64,000 nucleotides of DNA from Pseudomonas mosselii (GCF_005796105.1 NZ_VAUO01000005.1:186001-250000), one strand, 5' to 3'. Numbered from the stretch's first letter, positions 29,361-38,888 are shown. The notes: a model not told the origin generated them from the sequence alone. Made by a program: numbers and translations.

Positions 29361-32300
29361 TTATAAACCGGCCCCTCCCCGATGCCCCAAAACCGTATAA
29401 ACACAAGGCAACACAAACAGCGTAAACAGCGTCCCCACTGACATCCCTGTGGCAATGACCACGCCGATATCGAACCGGCTCACCGCCCCGGCGCCACTGG
29501 CCAGTATCAACGGCACCATGCCGAACACCATGGCCGCCGTGGTCATCAGCACCGGACGCAAGCGAATCGCCGCCGCTTCTTCGATAGCTGCACGTGCCCC
29601 GAGGCCCTTTTCCTCACGTAGCTGGTTGGCGAATTCGACGATCAGGATTCCATGCTTGGTAATCAGCCCAATCAAGGTCACCAGCCCCACCTGGGTATAG
29701 ATGTTCATGCTCGACACCCCCAGGAACAGCGGCAACAGCGCCCCACAGATCGACAGCGGCACGGTCACCAGGATCACCAACGGATCGCGGAAACTTTCGA
29801 ACTGCGCCGCCAGCACCAGGAAGATAATCGCCAGCGCCAAGCCAAAGGTCACCCATAGCGCGCTGCCCTCCTGCACGAATTGCCGGGCGGTCCCTGCGTA
29901 ATCGATGGAGAACCCCTCGGGCGCCTCTTCGCGGGCGATGCTGCGTACCGTGTCCAGGGCCTCGCCCATGCTCACCAGTGGAAAGCCCTGAATGATCGCC
30001 GAGTTCAACTGCTGGAACTGGTTCAACTGGCGCGGCCGGGCACGATCAGTGAGGGTGACCAGGGTCGACAACGGTAGCAGCTGGCCTTGCTCGTTCTTCA
30101 CGTAGTAGCGGTTCAGCCAACCGGGTTCGGCGCGGTAAGGGCGCTCGACCTGGGCAATCACCTTGTAGCTGCGGCCTTCGAGGGTAAAACGGTTGATCTC
30201 GGCCTCGCCCAGCAAGGTCGCCAGCGTGCTCCCCAGGGTATCCATCGCAACCCCCATCTGCGCAGCCTTGGCCCTATCGATATCGACCATCACCTCAGGC
30301 TTGTCGAAGGCCAGGTCGATGTCCAGAAAGGCGAACTTGCCCGAAGCCAGGGCGCGCGTCTTGACGCGCTGGGCCACGTCGAGCAGGGCAGGGTAATCGC
30401 CTGCGGTGTTGATCACGAATTGGAACGGCAAACCTTCACCCGTGCCCGGCAGCGACGGCAGGTTGAAGCCGAAAATCTGCAACCCGCCGATTTTCCCAAG
30501 CTCGGCCTGTACCAGCGGCAGCAGCTGCATCTGCGTGCGTTCCCGCTCGTTCCAGGGCTTGAGCAGGAAACCGCCAATGCCACTCTGCACCCCGTTGAAG
30601 CCATTGATCTGGAACGACGAGTAGTACTCGGGGAAGCGCTTGAAGATCGGCGTGAACTGGTCGGTGTAGGCGTTCAGGTAGTCCAGGTTGGCGGTCTGCG
30701 GTGAGCTGCTTATCATGAAAATCACCCCTTGATCCTCGTCCGGGGCAAGCTCGTTGCGGGTGAACATCAGCAACACCGGGATCAGGCACAAGATCAGCAC
30801 GGCGAGCACCATCACTACCGGGCGGCTGTCCAAGGTGGCGTGCAACAGACGCTGGTAGCGCTGTTTGAGCCGGTCGAACACGCGGTCCAGGCGCTGGGCC
30901 AGGCCGCCGTCGCTTTGCTCGCGGCGCAGCAGCAGGGCGCACATCATTGGCGACAGGGTCAGGGCGACGATACCGGAGATGATCACCGCCCCTGCCAGGG
31001 TCAGGGCGAACTCCTTGAACAGTGCGCCGGTCAGCCCGGTCAGAAAGCCGATGGGCGCATAAACTGCGGCCAGGGTGATGGTCATCGACACCACCGGCAG
31101 GGCGATTTCCCGGGCCCCCTCAAGCGCTGCGTCGAACGGCGACTGGCCTTCTTCGATATGCCGGTGGATGTTTTCCACCACGACGATGGCGTCGTCGACC
31201 ACCAGGCCGATGGCCAGCACCATCGCCAGCAGGGTCAGCAGGTTGAGCGAATAGCCCATCATCTGCATGAAGAACAGTACCCCGATCATCGACAGCGGGA
31301 TGGTCACCACCGGGATCAGCACCGAGCGCAACGCGCCGAGGAACAGGAATACCACCACGATAACGATCAGCACTGCCTCGCCGAGGGTTTTGATCACTTC
31401 GTCGATGGAGGCCTGGATGAACAGCGTGGCGTCGTAGGCGATCGACACCTTGAGGGTCGAGGGCAGTTGTTCTTCCAACTGCGGCATGATCCGCCGCACC
31501 TCCTTGATCACCTCCAGCGGGTTGGCCGCAGGTGTTGCCTTGATACCGATGTACACCGACGGCGTGCCGTCGAAGGAGCTGACGGTGTCGTAGTTCTCCG
31601 CGCCCATTTCGATGCGTGCGACGTCGCCCAGCAGCACCCGGCTGTCACCGCGAGTCTTGACCGGCAGTGCAGCGAAGTCTTCGACGGACTTAAGCTCGGT
31701 ACGCGCATTGACGCTGGTGACGACATACTCACCTTTCACCTCGCCGGCGGCCGACAGGAAGTTGTAGCGGCGGACCGCGCTGGTCACATCCGCGGCCGAC
31801 AGGCCGAACCCGGCCAGTTTCACCGGGTCCAGCCACAAGCGCATGGCGAACACCTGATTGCCGAGGATCTCGGCCTCGGCCATGCCTGGCAGGGTCGCAA
31901 GCTTGGGCTGGATCACCCGCGACAAGTAGTCGGTGATTTGCGGGTTGCTCATTTCGCTGCTGTAGAAGCTCACGTACATCAGTGCTGAAGCATCGGCTGC
32001 TTCCTTGCTCAGCACCGGGTCTTGCGCATCCTGTGGCAGCTTGTTGCGCACTTCGTTGGCCTTGGCCAGCAATTGGGTGAACAGCCGGTCGCTGTCGGCG
32101 CCCACGCGGGCGTAGATCGAAATGACCGAGAAGTTCTGCCGGCTCACCGAGGTCATGTAGTCGATACCGTCGGCGCTGGCCAGGCTCTGTTGCAGAGGCT
32201 GGGTGATGTAGCCCTGAATGGTCTCGGCGTTGGCTCCTGGGTAGGCGGTGGTCACGGTGATCAGGGCGTTTTCCATCTGCGGGTACTGGCGGATCTGCAA

Positions 32301-32393
32301 CTTGCTCCAGGCTTGCAGCCCCAGTAGCAGGATCAGTAGGCTGACCACGCACGCGAGCACGGGACGACGGATGAACGGGTCGGTGAAGGCCAT
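29361..32393 (-). CDS. RND multidrug efflux permease (HAE1 family)
   Basis: The 1010-residue product is a resistance-nodulation-division inner-membrane pump with a helix at the N-terminus (RRPVLACVVSLLILLLGLQAW), two large periplasmic loops and 12 membrane helices. Signature sites are visible: YPGANAETI after helix 1, the proton-relay Asp pair in LAIGLVVDDAIVVVENIHRH (about residues 400-420), and GLITKHGILIVEFANQLRE in the second half. It forms a tripartite pump with the adaptor encoded 10 bases upstream; no outer-membrane channel gene is adjacent, so a shared OprM/TolC-like protein is expected. It resembles MexQ/MexN-type pumps, but I cannot assign a name or substrate. Confidence 0.93.
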   Translation of the reverse strand: MAFTDPFIRRPVLACVVSLLILLLGLQAWSKLQIRQYPQMENALITVTTAYPGANAETIQGYITQPLQQSLASADGIDYMTSVSRQNFSVISIYARVGADSDRLFTQLLAKANEVRNKLPQDAQDPVLSKEAADASALMYVSFYSSEMSNPQITDYLSRVIQPKLATLPGMAEAEILGNQVFAMRLWLDPVKLAGFGLSAADVTSAVRRYNFLSAAGEVKGEYVVTSVNARTELKSVEDFAALPVKTRGDSRVLLGDVARIEMGAENYDTVSSFDGTPSVYIGIKATPAANPLEVIKEVRRIMPQLEEQLPSTLKVSIAYDATLFIQASIDEVIKTLGEAVLIVIVVVFLFLGALRSVLIPVVTIPLSMIGVLFFMQMMGYSLNLLTLLAMVLAIGLVVDDAIVVVENIHRHIEEGQSPFDAALEGAREIALPVVSMTITLAAVYAPIGFLTGLTGALFKEFALTLAGAVIISGIVALTLSPMMCALLLRREQSDGGLAQRLDRVFDRLKQRYQRLLHATLDSRPVVMVLAVLILCLIPVLLMFTRNELAPDEDQGVIFMISSSPQTANLDYLNAYTDQFTPIFKRFPEYYSSFQINGFNGVQSGIGGFLLKPWNERERTQMQLLPLVQAELGKIGGLQIFGFNLPSLPGTGEGLPFQFVINTAGDYPALLDVAQRVKTRALASGKFAFLDIDLAFDKPEVMVDIDRAKAAQMGVAMDTLGSTLATLLGEAEINRFTLEGRSYKVIAQVERPYRAEPGWLNRYYVKNEQGQLLPLSTLVTLTDRARPRQLNQFQQLNSAIIQGFPLVSMGEALDTVRSIAREEAPEGFSIDYAGTARQFVQEGSALWVTFGLALAIIFLVLAAQFESFRDPLVILVTVPLSICGALLPLFLGVSSMNIYTQVGLVTLIGLITKHGILIVEFANQLREEKGLGARAAIEEAAAIRLRPVLMTTAAMVFGMVPLILASGAGAVSRFDIGVVIATGMSVGTLFTLFVLPCVYTVLGHRGGAGL

Positions 32394-32403
32394 GCCGGGT
32401 CCC

Positions 32404-33528
32404 TCAGTCGGTGCCGGAGGCAGTGGGCTTGAGGGCTGTGTCAGTGCTGATATGCACCGTGGCGCCCGGGGTGAGCTTGAGCTGACCAGCGGTCACCACC
32501 TGGTCGCCCGGATGCAGGCCTTTGCTCACCACGACCCAGCCGTCACGCCGCTCGCCGGTCTGCACCGTACGCTGCTCGGCGATCAGCGGCGCTTCGGCGT
32601 TTTGCCCGGCGTCCTTGTTCGATGTGATCACGTACACCGAATTGCCGTAGAGGGTGTAGGTGATGGCATTTTCGGGCACCACCACCTGTGGGCTGGGGCC
32701 GGGCAGCAGCACTTGCAGGCTTGCGAACATGCCCGGCAGAAGCTTGCCATCAGGATTGGCCAGGGTCGCGCGTACCAGCAGGTTGCGGGTGCTTTCCTCG
32801 ATTTTGGGGTTGATCGCGCTGATGTTGGCAGGGAAGGTCTGGCCCGGATAGGCCGCCACCTGTACCTGCACTTGCTGGCCCAAGGCAAGCTGCGGCAGGG
32901 CTTGCTCGGGCACGTTGAAGTCGACGTAGAGACTGGAAAGGTCTTGCAGGGTCGCAAGCACCGTACCGCTGGGCAGGTAGGCCCCGACGTCCACCTGGCG
33001 GATGCCGATGGTGCCGCTGAACGGCGCGTTGATGCGCTTTTTCGCAAGGGTCGCCTTGAGTTGACTGACCACGGCCTGATTGCGCCGGTACTGTGCACTG
33101 AGGCGGTCGAATTCGCCGCGCGAGATGGCCGAGTCACCGACCAGCTGGCTGCCGCGCCCGAAGTCCACCTTGGCCAGGCCCAGGTCGGCCTCGGCGGTCG
33201 CCAGTTGTGCGGTTTCCTGGTCGTTGTCCAGTTGCAGCAGCAACTGCCCGGCCTTGACTGGCTGCCCGGACTCGAAATAGAGCGCCTTGACGGTGCCGGC
33301 CACTTCCAGGCTCAGCTCCACGCCCTGGTAGGCCTTGAGGCTGCCGACCGTTGGCAGGCGTTCCTGCCACTGGCGCAGCTCGGCGTGGGCCGCGGCGACG
33401 CTGACCGGCGGCTTGGGCTGCGAGAACATCTGTACCTGCCGGTAGATGGAGAGGCCTTTGATGCCTCCCAGAATCAGCACGATCAGCAGGACGACGGCCA
33501 ACATGATCAGCATGCGGCGGCGCAACAT
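32404..33528 (-). CDS. RND efflux periplasmic adaptor (membrane fusion protein)
   Basis: The 374-residue product starts with an uncleaved hydrophobic anchor (MLIMLAVVLLIVLILGGI). It then has the lipoyl-like half motif (GTVKALYFESGQPVKAGQLLLQLD), an alpha-hairpin with QLATAEADLGLAKVDF and LKATLAKKRINAPFSGTIGIRQVDVG, and the beta-barrel and membrane-proximal domains. Such adaptors bridge an RND permease to an outer-membrane channel. It precedes the permease on the same strand, separated by ten bases, and must be its partner. No regulator gene lies next to it; upstream is a REP-containing gap. Confidence 0.93.
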   Translation of the reverse strand: MLRRRMLIMLAVVLLIVLILGGIKGLSIYRQVQMFSQPKPPVSVAAAHAELRQWQERLPTVGSLKAYQGVELSLEVAGTVKALYFESGQPVKAGQLLLQLDNDQETAQLATAEADLGLAKVDFGRGSQLVGDSAISRGEFDRLSAQYRRNQAVVSQLKATLAKKRINAPFSGTIGIRQVDVGAYLPSGTVLATLQDLSSLYVDFNVPEQALPQLALGQQVQVQVAAYPGQTFPANISAINPKIEESTRNLLVRATLANPDGKLLPGMFASLQVLLPGPSPQVVVPENAITYTLYGNSVYVITSNKDAGQNAEAPLIAEQRTVQTGERRDGWVVVSKGLHPGDQVVTAGQLKLTPGATVHISTDTALKPTASGTD

Positions 33529-33648
33529 GGTCCGGTTCCCTGGAGGCGAGGTGAGGGTGGGGTTGTACGCGCGCGAGCATCCTGCCCATGGGCGATGGGA
33601 GAAGTATTGTCGAGATTTGCGAAAAGGGGAGGGAAACCCGGCGTACGT

Positions 33649-33682
33649 ATCGCGGGCTTACCCCGCGACACGGCCGCTACAG
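33649..33682. repeat. Degenerate REP between DUF1513 gene and RND adaptor
   Basis: ATCGCGGGCTTACCCCGCGA followed by CACGGCCGCTACAGG looks like a REP palindrome in which the usual GCTCCTACAGG has lost its CTC. The rest of the 166-base gap shows nothing I can identify. Confidence 0.6.
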
Positions 33683-33694
33683 GTGCGTGAGCGA

Positions 33695-34792
33695 TCAGGC
33701 CAGATGCAGGTGGTTATCCCAGAACCCGGAAGGCAAGTTCATCGGTTGCCCGATCAGTGCCGGCTTGCGGCAGTCATAGAAGCGGCAGCGCCCCTGGCCG
33801 GAGGTGACCACGAAGCCGTCTTTTACCGCACCTACACCTGCACAGTCAGGCATCGGCGCATCGAGCTTCACCGCGCCGCTGTCCAGGTCCCAGATGAACA
33901 ACCGGTTGGCACGTGGCGCCGTCAGTGCGACCAGGCGCAGGTCGCTGTGGATGGCGACGCTGGCGGTGTACTGGGCCATCGACTGCAACTGGTATTCCGG
34001 CACCGGAAAGGCCTTGAACGGCTCGCCCGGACGCTTGATCGCCAGTAGCTCGGCGGTTTCCTCTGCGCCACCCATGAACTGCTGGCAGGCGGCAATCGTG
34101 CCATCCTCGCCTATGGCCAGGTGACGCACGCTGTTCATCTGCTGGGCCAGGGTTTCCTTGCTCAGCAATGTGCCGTCACGCTGCATCAGCACCAGGCTCG
34201 GCTGCATGGCGTCGAGGTTCATCTCGACCCGGCTTTCGGCCTCGGTACGGATGCCGCCGTTGGCCACCACCAGTGTTTCGCCGTCGGGTAGCCAGGCAAC
34301 TTCGTGGGGGCCAATGCCGTGGGTCGGGATTTCGCCGGTGTGCACCAGGCGCTCACCGTCGAAACGGTATACGCCCAGCACCCCGCGCCCGGGGTCGGTG
34401 GTATCGTTCTCGGTGGCGTACAGCCACTCGCCGCCCTTGTGGATCACGGCATGGCCGTAGAAGTGCCGATCAGGCTGCGAGACAAGGGTCTGCAACAAGC
34501 GCCCGTCGCGCAGGTCGATCAGGTAGCTTTCGGTGCCTGGCCGGCGTGCCACGAACAGGGCGATGGGCCGCTCAGGATGGTTGATGATCGCGTGGCAACG
34601 CTGCGCCACCTCGGTGCTGAACACCTCGGTGCCGTCCAGGCGAAACCCGACGGCATAGTGTTTGCCGTTGCCATCATCGCGCGCCGAGAGCAGCAGAGGT
34701 TGGCTGCCTTTGCTGCGAAACAGGCTCCAGCCGCCTAGGGTCAGGGCGCTGAGCAATACGCTACCGAGTTTGAGGGCCTGGCGTCGCAGCAT
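33695..34792 (-). CDS. DUF1513 periplasmic beta-propeller-like protein
   Basis: The 365-residue product has a twin-arginine-like N-terminus (LRRQALKLGSVLLSALTLGGW), suggesting Tat export. Its body has repeated strands of the kind found in seven-bladed propellers, such as HAVIHKGGEWLYATENDT, IPTHGIGPHEVAWLPDGETLVVANGGI and MNSVRHLAIGEDGTIAACQQF. It ends in PSGFWDNHLHLA. DUF1513 genes regularly travel with imelysin and di-haem oxidoreductase genes in Fur-regulated clusters of Pseudomonas. The molecular function is unknown; an iron-related periplasmic role is inferred from the neighbours. It begins two bases after the upstream imelysin stop. Confidence 0.85.
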   Translation of the reverse strand: MLRRQALKLGSVLLSALTLGGWSLFRSKGSQPLLLSARDDGNGKHYAVGFRLDGTEVFSTEVAQRCHAIINHPERPIALFVARRPGTESYLIDLRDGRLLQTLVSQPDRHFYGHAVIHKGGEWLYATENDTTDPGRGVLGVYRFDGERLVHTGEIPTHGIGPHEVAWLPDGETLVVANGGIRTEAESRVEMNLDAMQPSLVLMQRDGTLLSKETLAQQMNSVRHLAIGEDGTIAACQQFMGGAEETAELLAIKRPGEPFKAFPVPEYQLQSMAQYTASVAIHSDLRLVALTAPRANRLFIWDLDSGAVKLDAPMPDCAGVGAVKDGFVVTSGQGRCRFYDCRKPALIGQPMNLPSGFWDNHLHLA

Positions 34793-34794
34793 GA

Positions 34795-35859
34795 TCAGTC
34801 ACCGTCGTTGGCATTGAAGCCCAGCTGGATGTTCAACGCTTTGGCCAACTCGCCTTCGTGCAGGCGGTGGAGGACGTTGAGGCTGTCGTAGATCTGGTTG
34901 AGTTTCTGCTGGCCGGCTGGGTCGGCCAACAGCTCGCCCAGGCTCTGCTGGTTGTCGGCCAGCAGCTTGAGCGAGGTCGCGTAGGCGTCGTCGATCTTCT
35001 GCGCCAGGGCGGCCTGGTCTTTGCCCAGCAGGGCGCGCAGGCCCTGGTTGTCGACGCCCTGCCACACGGTTTCGGCGGCCTTGAGCGAGGCCTCCAGGCT
35101 CTTGAGCGAGGAATGGCTGCGCCAGGCTTCGGCCTGCAGCGGTTGCGCGATGCCTTTGCTTTGGCGGCCCATCGGTGCGCCGAGCTTCTTCTTCAGGGTG
35201 TCCAGGGCGGTGACCTGGGCACGCAGCAGGTCGGCGATCGCCTCGTGGGAGTCGGCGTAGCGCTGGTTGGGGAACTTGGTCATCTGCGAGAGCATGCCGT
35301 CGGTGCTGTTCCAGCTCTTGAGGATTTCCTCGGCCAGGGCTTGCTGATGCTCGGCGATGGCTACCAGCAGCGGGCAGTAGCGGGCTTTTTGTTCGGCCGT
35401 GGCGACGTCAGGCTTGCTGTCGAAGAGGATGTATTCGTAGGCGGACAGGCCACGCACCACGACGCTGGCCTTGCCCAGCGAGTCCTTGTCCACCGGTTTG
35501 TCGCCGTTGAGCAGTTGCTCGACCTGACGCCCGACCAGGTTCTTCTTGTCAGGCCAGAACTGTACCTGCCAGGCGCGGTTGCCTTCGGCCAGCGGGCCGA
35601 CCAGCAGCGGTTGCAGTTCTGCCCAGGCTTTCTGCGCGTTGAGGAAGTCGGCGCGGGCGGTGTCCAGCGAGGTCTTGCCTTCGCAGTAGGCCAATGCACT
35701 GGCGGCCAGGTTGCGGTCGGCTTCGACCCAGCGGCTGTAAGTGGGCAGGATCACTTGCTTGGCGATCGCCGCAGAGGTTACCGCTTGCGGGTCTTGCGGC
35801 GAGCAGGCGCCGAGGGCGAGGGCGGCAAGGCTGGTGAACAACAGTTTGGGTCGGAACAT
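34795..35859 (-). CDS. Imelysin-family lipoprotein (variant site)
   Basis: The 354-residue product has a lipoprotein signal (LFTSLAALALGACS, lipobox LGAC) and an all-helical imelysin (peptidase M75) body with QAWAELQPLLVGP-like helices (here KAWAELQPLLVGP) and NQRYADSHEAIADLL. Imelysin-like proteins include EfeO of the ferrous uptake system and IcmP of P. aeruginosa. The conserved GxHxxE motif appears as GLSAYE, with Ser in place of His, as in a known subgroup of imelysin-like proteins. It lies between a DUF1111 gene and a DUF1513 gene on the same strand and likely works with them in periplasmic iron handling. Confidence 0.87.
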   Translation of the reverse strand: MFRPKLLFTSLAALALGACSPQDPQAVTSAAIAKQVILPTYSRWVEADRNLAASALAYCEGKTSLDTARADFLNAQKAWAELQPLLVGPLAEGNRAWQVQFWPDKKNLVGRQVEQLLNGDKPVDKDSLGKASVVVRGLSAYEYILFDSKPDVATAEQKARYCPLLVAIAEHQQALAEEILKSWNSTDGMLSQMTKFPNQRYADSHEAIADLLRAQVTALDTLKKKLGAPMGRQSKGIAQPLQAEAWRSHSSLKSLEASLKAAETVWQGVDNQGLRALLGKDQAALAQKIDDAYATSLKLLADNQQSLGELLADPAGQQKLNQIYDSLNVLHRLHEGELAKALNIQLGFNANDGD

Positions 35860-35878
35860 GCCCGGCTCCTTGTGCGGT

Positions 35879-37300
35879 TTAAAGGGAGTTCAGGAACGCC
35901 AGCAGCGCGTCGCGCTGCTCGGCGTTGAAGGTCAGTACCTGGTCGCGCGCCGCTTGAGCTTCGCCGCCGTGCCAAAGCACGGCTTCGAGCAGGTTGCGGG
36001 CACGGCCGTCATGCAGGAAACGGCTGTGGCCGCTGACGGTCTCGCTCAAGCCAATGCCCCACAGCGGCGGGGTGCGCCAGTCCTGGCCATTGGCGGCGAA
36101 CTCGGTGCGTTCATCGCTCAGGCCCGGCCCCATGTCGTGCAGCAACAGGTCGCTGTAGGGGCGGATCACCTGGCCGGCCAGTTCTGGCTCGGCGGCGTCC
36201 TTGGCGGTGGTGAACTGGGGGGTGTGGCAGGCCTGGCAGCCAGCCTGGAAGAACAGGTTCTTGCCGGCCAGGACCTGCGGGGCGTCGACGTCGCGGCGGG
36301 CCGGGACCGCCAGGTTGCGGGTGTAAAAGGTGATCAGGCGCAGGATGTTGTCGCTGACTTCCTTTTCGCCATCCACGCCGTCGCCGTTGGGCGCTGCCAG
36401 GCAATCGACTTGTGCCGGGGTGCAGTCGTCCTTCGGTTGCAACGTGCTGGTCAGGCCCATGTCGCCGGCGAAGGCGTGTACGTTCTGCTGGTTGACGTTG
36501 GGCTGGCCGGCTTTCCAGCCGAAGCGGCCGATCACGGTCTTGCCTTGGGCGTCGTCCCAGACACGGTTGGCGCGGCCACGGATACCGTCACGGTTGCGGT
36601 CGTCCGGGTCTTCGTGGGCCAGCAGGTCGGCCTCGGGGATGGCTTCGAGCAGGCCCAGGCCGATCATCGGCGGGGCGACCCGGGCCGAGAAGCGGGTGTC
36701 CGGGTGCATCGGGCCATAGCCTAATTGGGTGATGTGCAGCGTCGGGCGTTGCAGTTCGACCTGATGACCGTCTTTGAAGGTTACGGTGTGGCTGTCATAG
36801 CGCACGCGGACCTTGCCTTCTGGCGCAACGCCAGGGATCGCCATGTCCTGTAACTGGGTGCCGTAGGTCGGTTCCGGGACCACGCCGAGGCGCTCGATCT
36901 CACCGGCGAGATAGGGTTGATCGGGGATCGACAGGCGCACCAGCATGGACACCGCGTTGCTGTCGTCTGGCGCGGGCGGGTGGCCGCGTCCGTCGCGCAC
37001 GTGGCAGTTCTGGCAGGCGTTGGTGTTGAACAGCGGGCCGAGGCCGTCGCGGGCCGTGGTGGTGCTCGGGGCGATTACCCAGGGGCTGCGAAAGAAGCTG
37101 TTGCCCACCGAAAAATCCAGGCGTCGTTCGGGCGAAAGGTTGGCCGAGGGCAGCGAATAAGCACCACGGTCGTTGCGTTGCACCGTTGTGTTGCCTCCCG
37201 AGAGGGCTTCACCGGGCTCGGCCTGGGTGAAGCGCGGTGCGTCGTCGCAGGCGGTGAGGGTGAGGGCCAGTAGCAGGGGGCTTAGGCGGAGCAAGGACAT
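35879..37300 (-). CDS. Di-haem oxidoreductase-like lipoprotein (DUF1111)
   Basis: The 473-residue product has a lipobox signal peptide (LLALTLTAC). It contains two c-type haem motifs: CQNCH in the first half (NTNACQNCHVRDGRGHPP) and CQACH near residue 360 (FFQAGCQACHTPQF). The Trp/His-rich end includes PPLWGIGLSETVSGHSRFLHDGRARNLLEAVLWHGGEA, typical of the DUF1111 / thiol-oxidoreductase family related to MauG-like cytochromes. It lies next to two imelysin genes, an arrangement repeated in other Pseudomonas genomes and linked to Fur control. A ferroxidase or ferrireductase role is possible but unproven. Confidence 0.88.
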   Translation of the reverse strand: MSLLRLSPLLLALTLTACDDAPRFTQAEPGEALSGGNTTVQRNDRGAYSLPSANLSPERRLDFSVGNSFFRSPWVIAPSTTTARDGLGPLFNTNACQNCHVRDGRGHPPAPDDSNAVSMLVRLSIPDQPYLAGEIERLGVVPEPTYGTQLQDMAIPGVAPEGKVRVRYDSHTVTFKDGHQVELQRPTLHITQLGYGPMHPDTRFSARVAPPMIGLGLLEAIPEADLLAHEDPDDRNRDGIRGRANRVWDDAQGKTVIGRFGWKAGQPNVNQQNVHAFAGDMGLTSTLQPKDDCTPAQVDCLAAPNGDGVDGEKEVSDNILRLITFYTRNLAVPARRDVDAPQVLAGKNLFFQAGCQACHTPQFTTAKDAAEPELAGQVIRPYSDLLLHDMGPGLSDERTEFAANGQDWRTPPLWGIGLSETVSGHSRFLHDGRARNLLEAVLWHGGEAQAARDQVLTFNAEQRDALLAFLNSL

Positions 37301-37362
37301 CGATAATCCTGGACGTAGGCGAAAAACCGGCGTGCAAGCTTAGCAGGCCGGGGAGGGGAAAA

Positions 37363-37435
37363 CAGCTGCAAGCTTCAAGCTGCAAGCCTCAAGAAAACCC
37401 GCGCCAGTCGCAGCTCTAGCTTCTAGCTTGCAGCT
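37363..37435. repeat. Inverted repeat of the GCTTGCAGCTTG family, copy 2
   Basis: The left arm (37363-37393) contains CAGCTGCAAGCTTCAAGCTG; the right arm (37411-37435) ends CTAGCTTGCAGCT. They are imperfect inverted copies and closely resemble copy 1 near 20.1 kb. The repeat abuts the terminator of the first imelysin gene. Confidence 0.8.
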
Positions 37436-37467
37436 AAAAAAACAGGCGGCCATGGCCGCCTGTTTTC
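37436..37467 (-). terminator. Strong terminator after the first imelysin gene
   Basis: The palindrome ACAGGCGGCC / GGCCGCCTGT (37442-37463) is perfect. On the minus strand it is followed by seven T. It separates the first imelysin gene from the DUF1111-imelysin-DUF1513 unit, so read-through would be partial. Confidence 0.9.
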
Positions 37468-37478
37468 TGCCGCAACGA

Positions 37479-38813
37479 TCAGAACTCGTGATCGGCGGTG
37501 TCCGGGTTCAGGTTGTCGATCCCCAGCTTGCCAGCGGCTTGCTCGATTGCACCGGTCTGCTTGACCAGCGATGCGATGGCGTCGCGCACGATCTGGTTGC
37601 CGGCCGCGTTGTCGGCGGCGATCAGTTGGTCGTAGTGCTCACCCTTGAGGGCGTGATCGACCATGACCTGAATCTTGGCTTCGGTGGCTTCGAGGTCGGC
37701 CTTGAGCGTAGCGTCGGTTGCAGGATCGGCCTTGGCCACCAGCGAAGACAGGCTCGGGCCGGTCATCTTGGTGCCGTCGACACGGGTGTACTCGCCCAGG
37801 TAGACGTTGCGGATGCCCTTGGCATCGTAGAAGTGCGAGTAGTGGGTGTTGTCGCTGAAGCAGTCCTGTTCGTCTTCAGGCGAGTTGGCTTCCAGCGAAA
37901 CCTTCATGCGCTCGCCAGCCAGTTCGCCCAGCGACAGGCTGCCCATGCCGAACAGCATTTTGCGCAGGCCGTCGTTGACCGGCTCGTTCTCAAGCGTTGC
38001 GCGATAGTTGTCGGCGACGTTCGGCGCCCAGTTGCCGACCATCTCTTCGAGGTCCTTGACCAGCAGCTCGGTAACCGCCTTGAGGTAGGCGCGGCGACGG
38101 TCGTTATGACCGCCAGTGGCACCTTTGCCTTCCAGGTAGTCGGAGACCGGACGCGCGCCTGCGCCTGGGCCAGTGCCGTTGAGGTCCTGGCCCCAGAGCA
38201 GGAATTCGATGGCGTGGTAGCCGGTGGCGACGTTGGCTTCGGAACCGCCCAGCTCGTTCAAGCTGGCCAGTTTCTCAGGGGTGATGTCCTTGACGTCGAC
38301 TTTTTCTTCGCCCACCTGGATCTCGGTATTGGCGATGATGTTGGCGCTGGCGGCGGGGTTGCCCAAGGCGTGTTCGTAGCTCTGGTCGACGTAGTCGATC
38401 AGGCCTTCGTCCAGTGGCCAGGCGTTCACTTGGCCTTCCCAGTCGTCGATGATGGTGTTACCGAAGCGGAATGCCTCGCTTTGCAGGTACGGAACGCGGG
38501 CTGCGGCCCAGGCTTGCTTGGCGGCCGCGAGGGTCTGCTCGTTCGGCGTGGCGAGGAATGCATCGACCGCAGTCTGCAACTGCTTGGCGGTGCTCAACGC
38601 ATCGCTGTACACGGCGTAGACCATCTCGGCGTAATGCTTGACCACGGCCTTGCCGGCCGCTTCGTCGACAGCGCCGGGCGCGGCGGCCGTGGTGCTGGCG
38701 GCAGCAGGGGCCTGGGCTTGAGGTGCGCTCGCCTTGTCGTCCTTCTCGCCGCAACCGGCAAGGGCAATGGCAATGGCCAGCAGACTGGCGGAGGCCAGAG
38801 GCATTCGAATCAT
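37479..38813 (-). CDS. Imelysin-family lipoprotein with intact GxHxxE motif
   Basis: The start MIRMPLASASLL gives 444 residues with a lipobox (ALAGC) and an Ala/Pro-rich linker. The imelysin body includes QAWAAARVPYLQSEAFRFGN, the family motif GYHAIEFLLWGQ (GxHxxE, about residues 213-224), HNDRRRAYLKAVTELL and a C-terminal DHALKGEHYDQLI. Imelysin proteins bind metal in the periplasm or on the outer surface; P. aeruginosa relatives are Fur-regulated and implicated in iron or haem acquisition. A 12/19 match to the Fur box lies 76 bases upstream. The extended frame beyond the ATG lacks conserved residues. Confidence 0.9.
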   Translation of the reverse strand: MIRMPLASASLLAIAIALAGCGEKDDKASAPQAQAPAAASTTAAAPGAVDEAAGKAVVKHYAEMVYAVYSDALSTAKQLQTAVDAFLATPNEQTLAAAKQAWAAARVPYLQSEAFRFGNTIIDDWEGQVNAWPLDEGLIDYVDQSYEHALGNPAASANIIANTEIQVGEEKVDVKDITPEKLASLNELGGSEANVATGYHAIEFLLWGQDLNGTGPGAGARPVSDYLEGKGATGGHNDRRRAYLKAVTELLVKDLEEMVGNWAPNVADNYRATLENEPVNDGLRKMLFGMGSLSLGELAGERMKVSLEANSPEDEQDCFSDNTHYSHFYDAKGIRNVYLGEYTRVDGTKMTGPSLSSLVAKADPATDATLKADLEATEAKIQVMVDHALKGEHYDQLIAADNAAGNQIVRDAIASLVKQTGAIEQAAGKLGIDNLNPDTADHEF

Positions 38814-38888
38814 TGTGGATTTCCTGCGTCGTGTTGGTTGGACCAATGGTTGAGCCGTGCGCCGTGGCACGCGAAAACGACACATCAT

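Noticed and set aside
28514..29455. Short frames inside the giant inverted repeat (90, 119 and 206 codons)
   Set aside because: They are translations of repeat DNA; the left-arm and right-arm frames are mirror versions of the same repeat, and their residue content (Arg/Ala/Ser-rich, many Cys) does not look like a protein.
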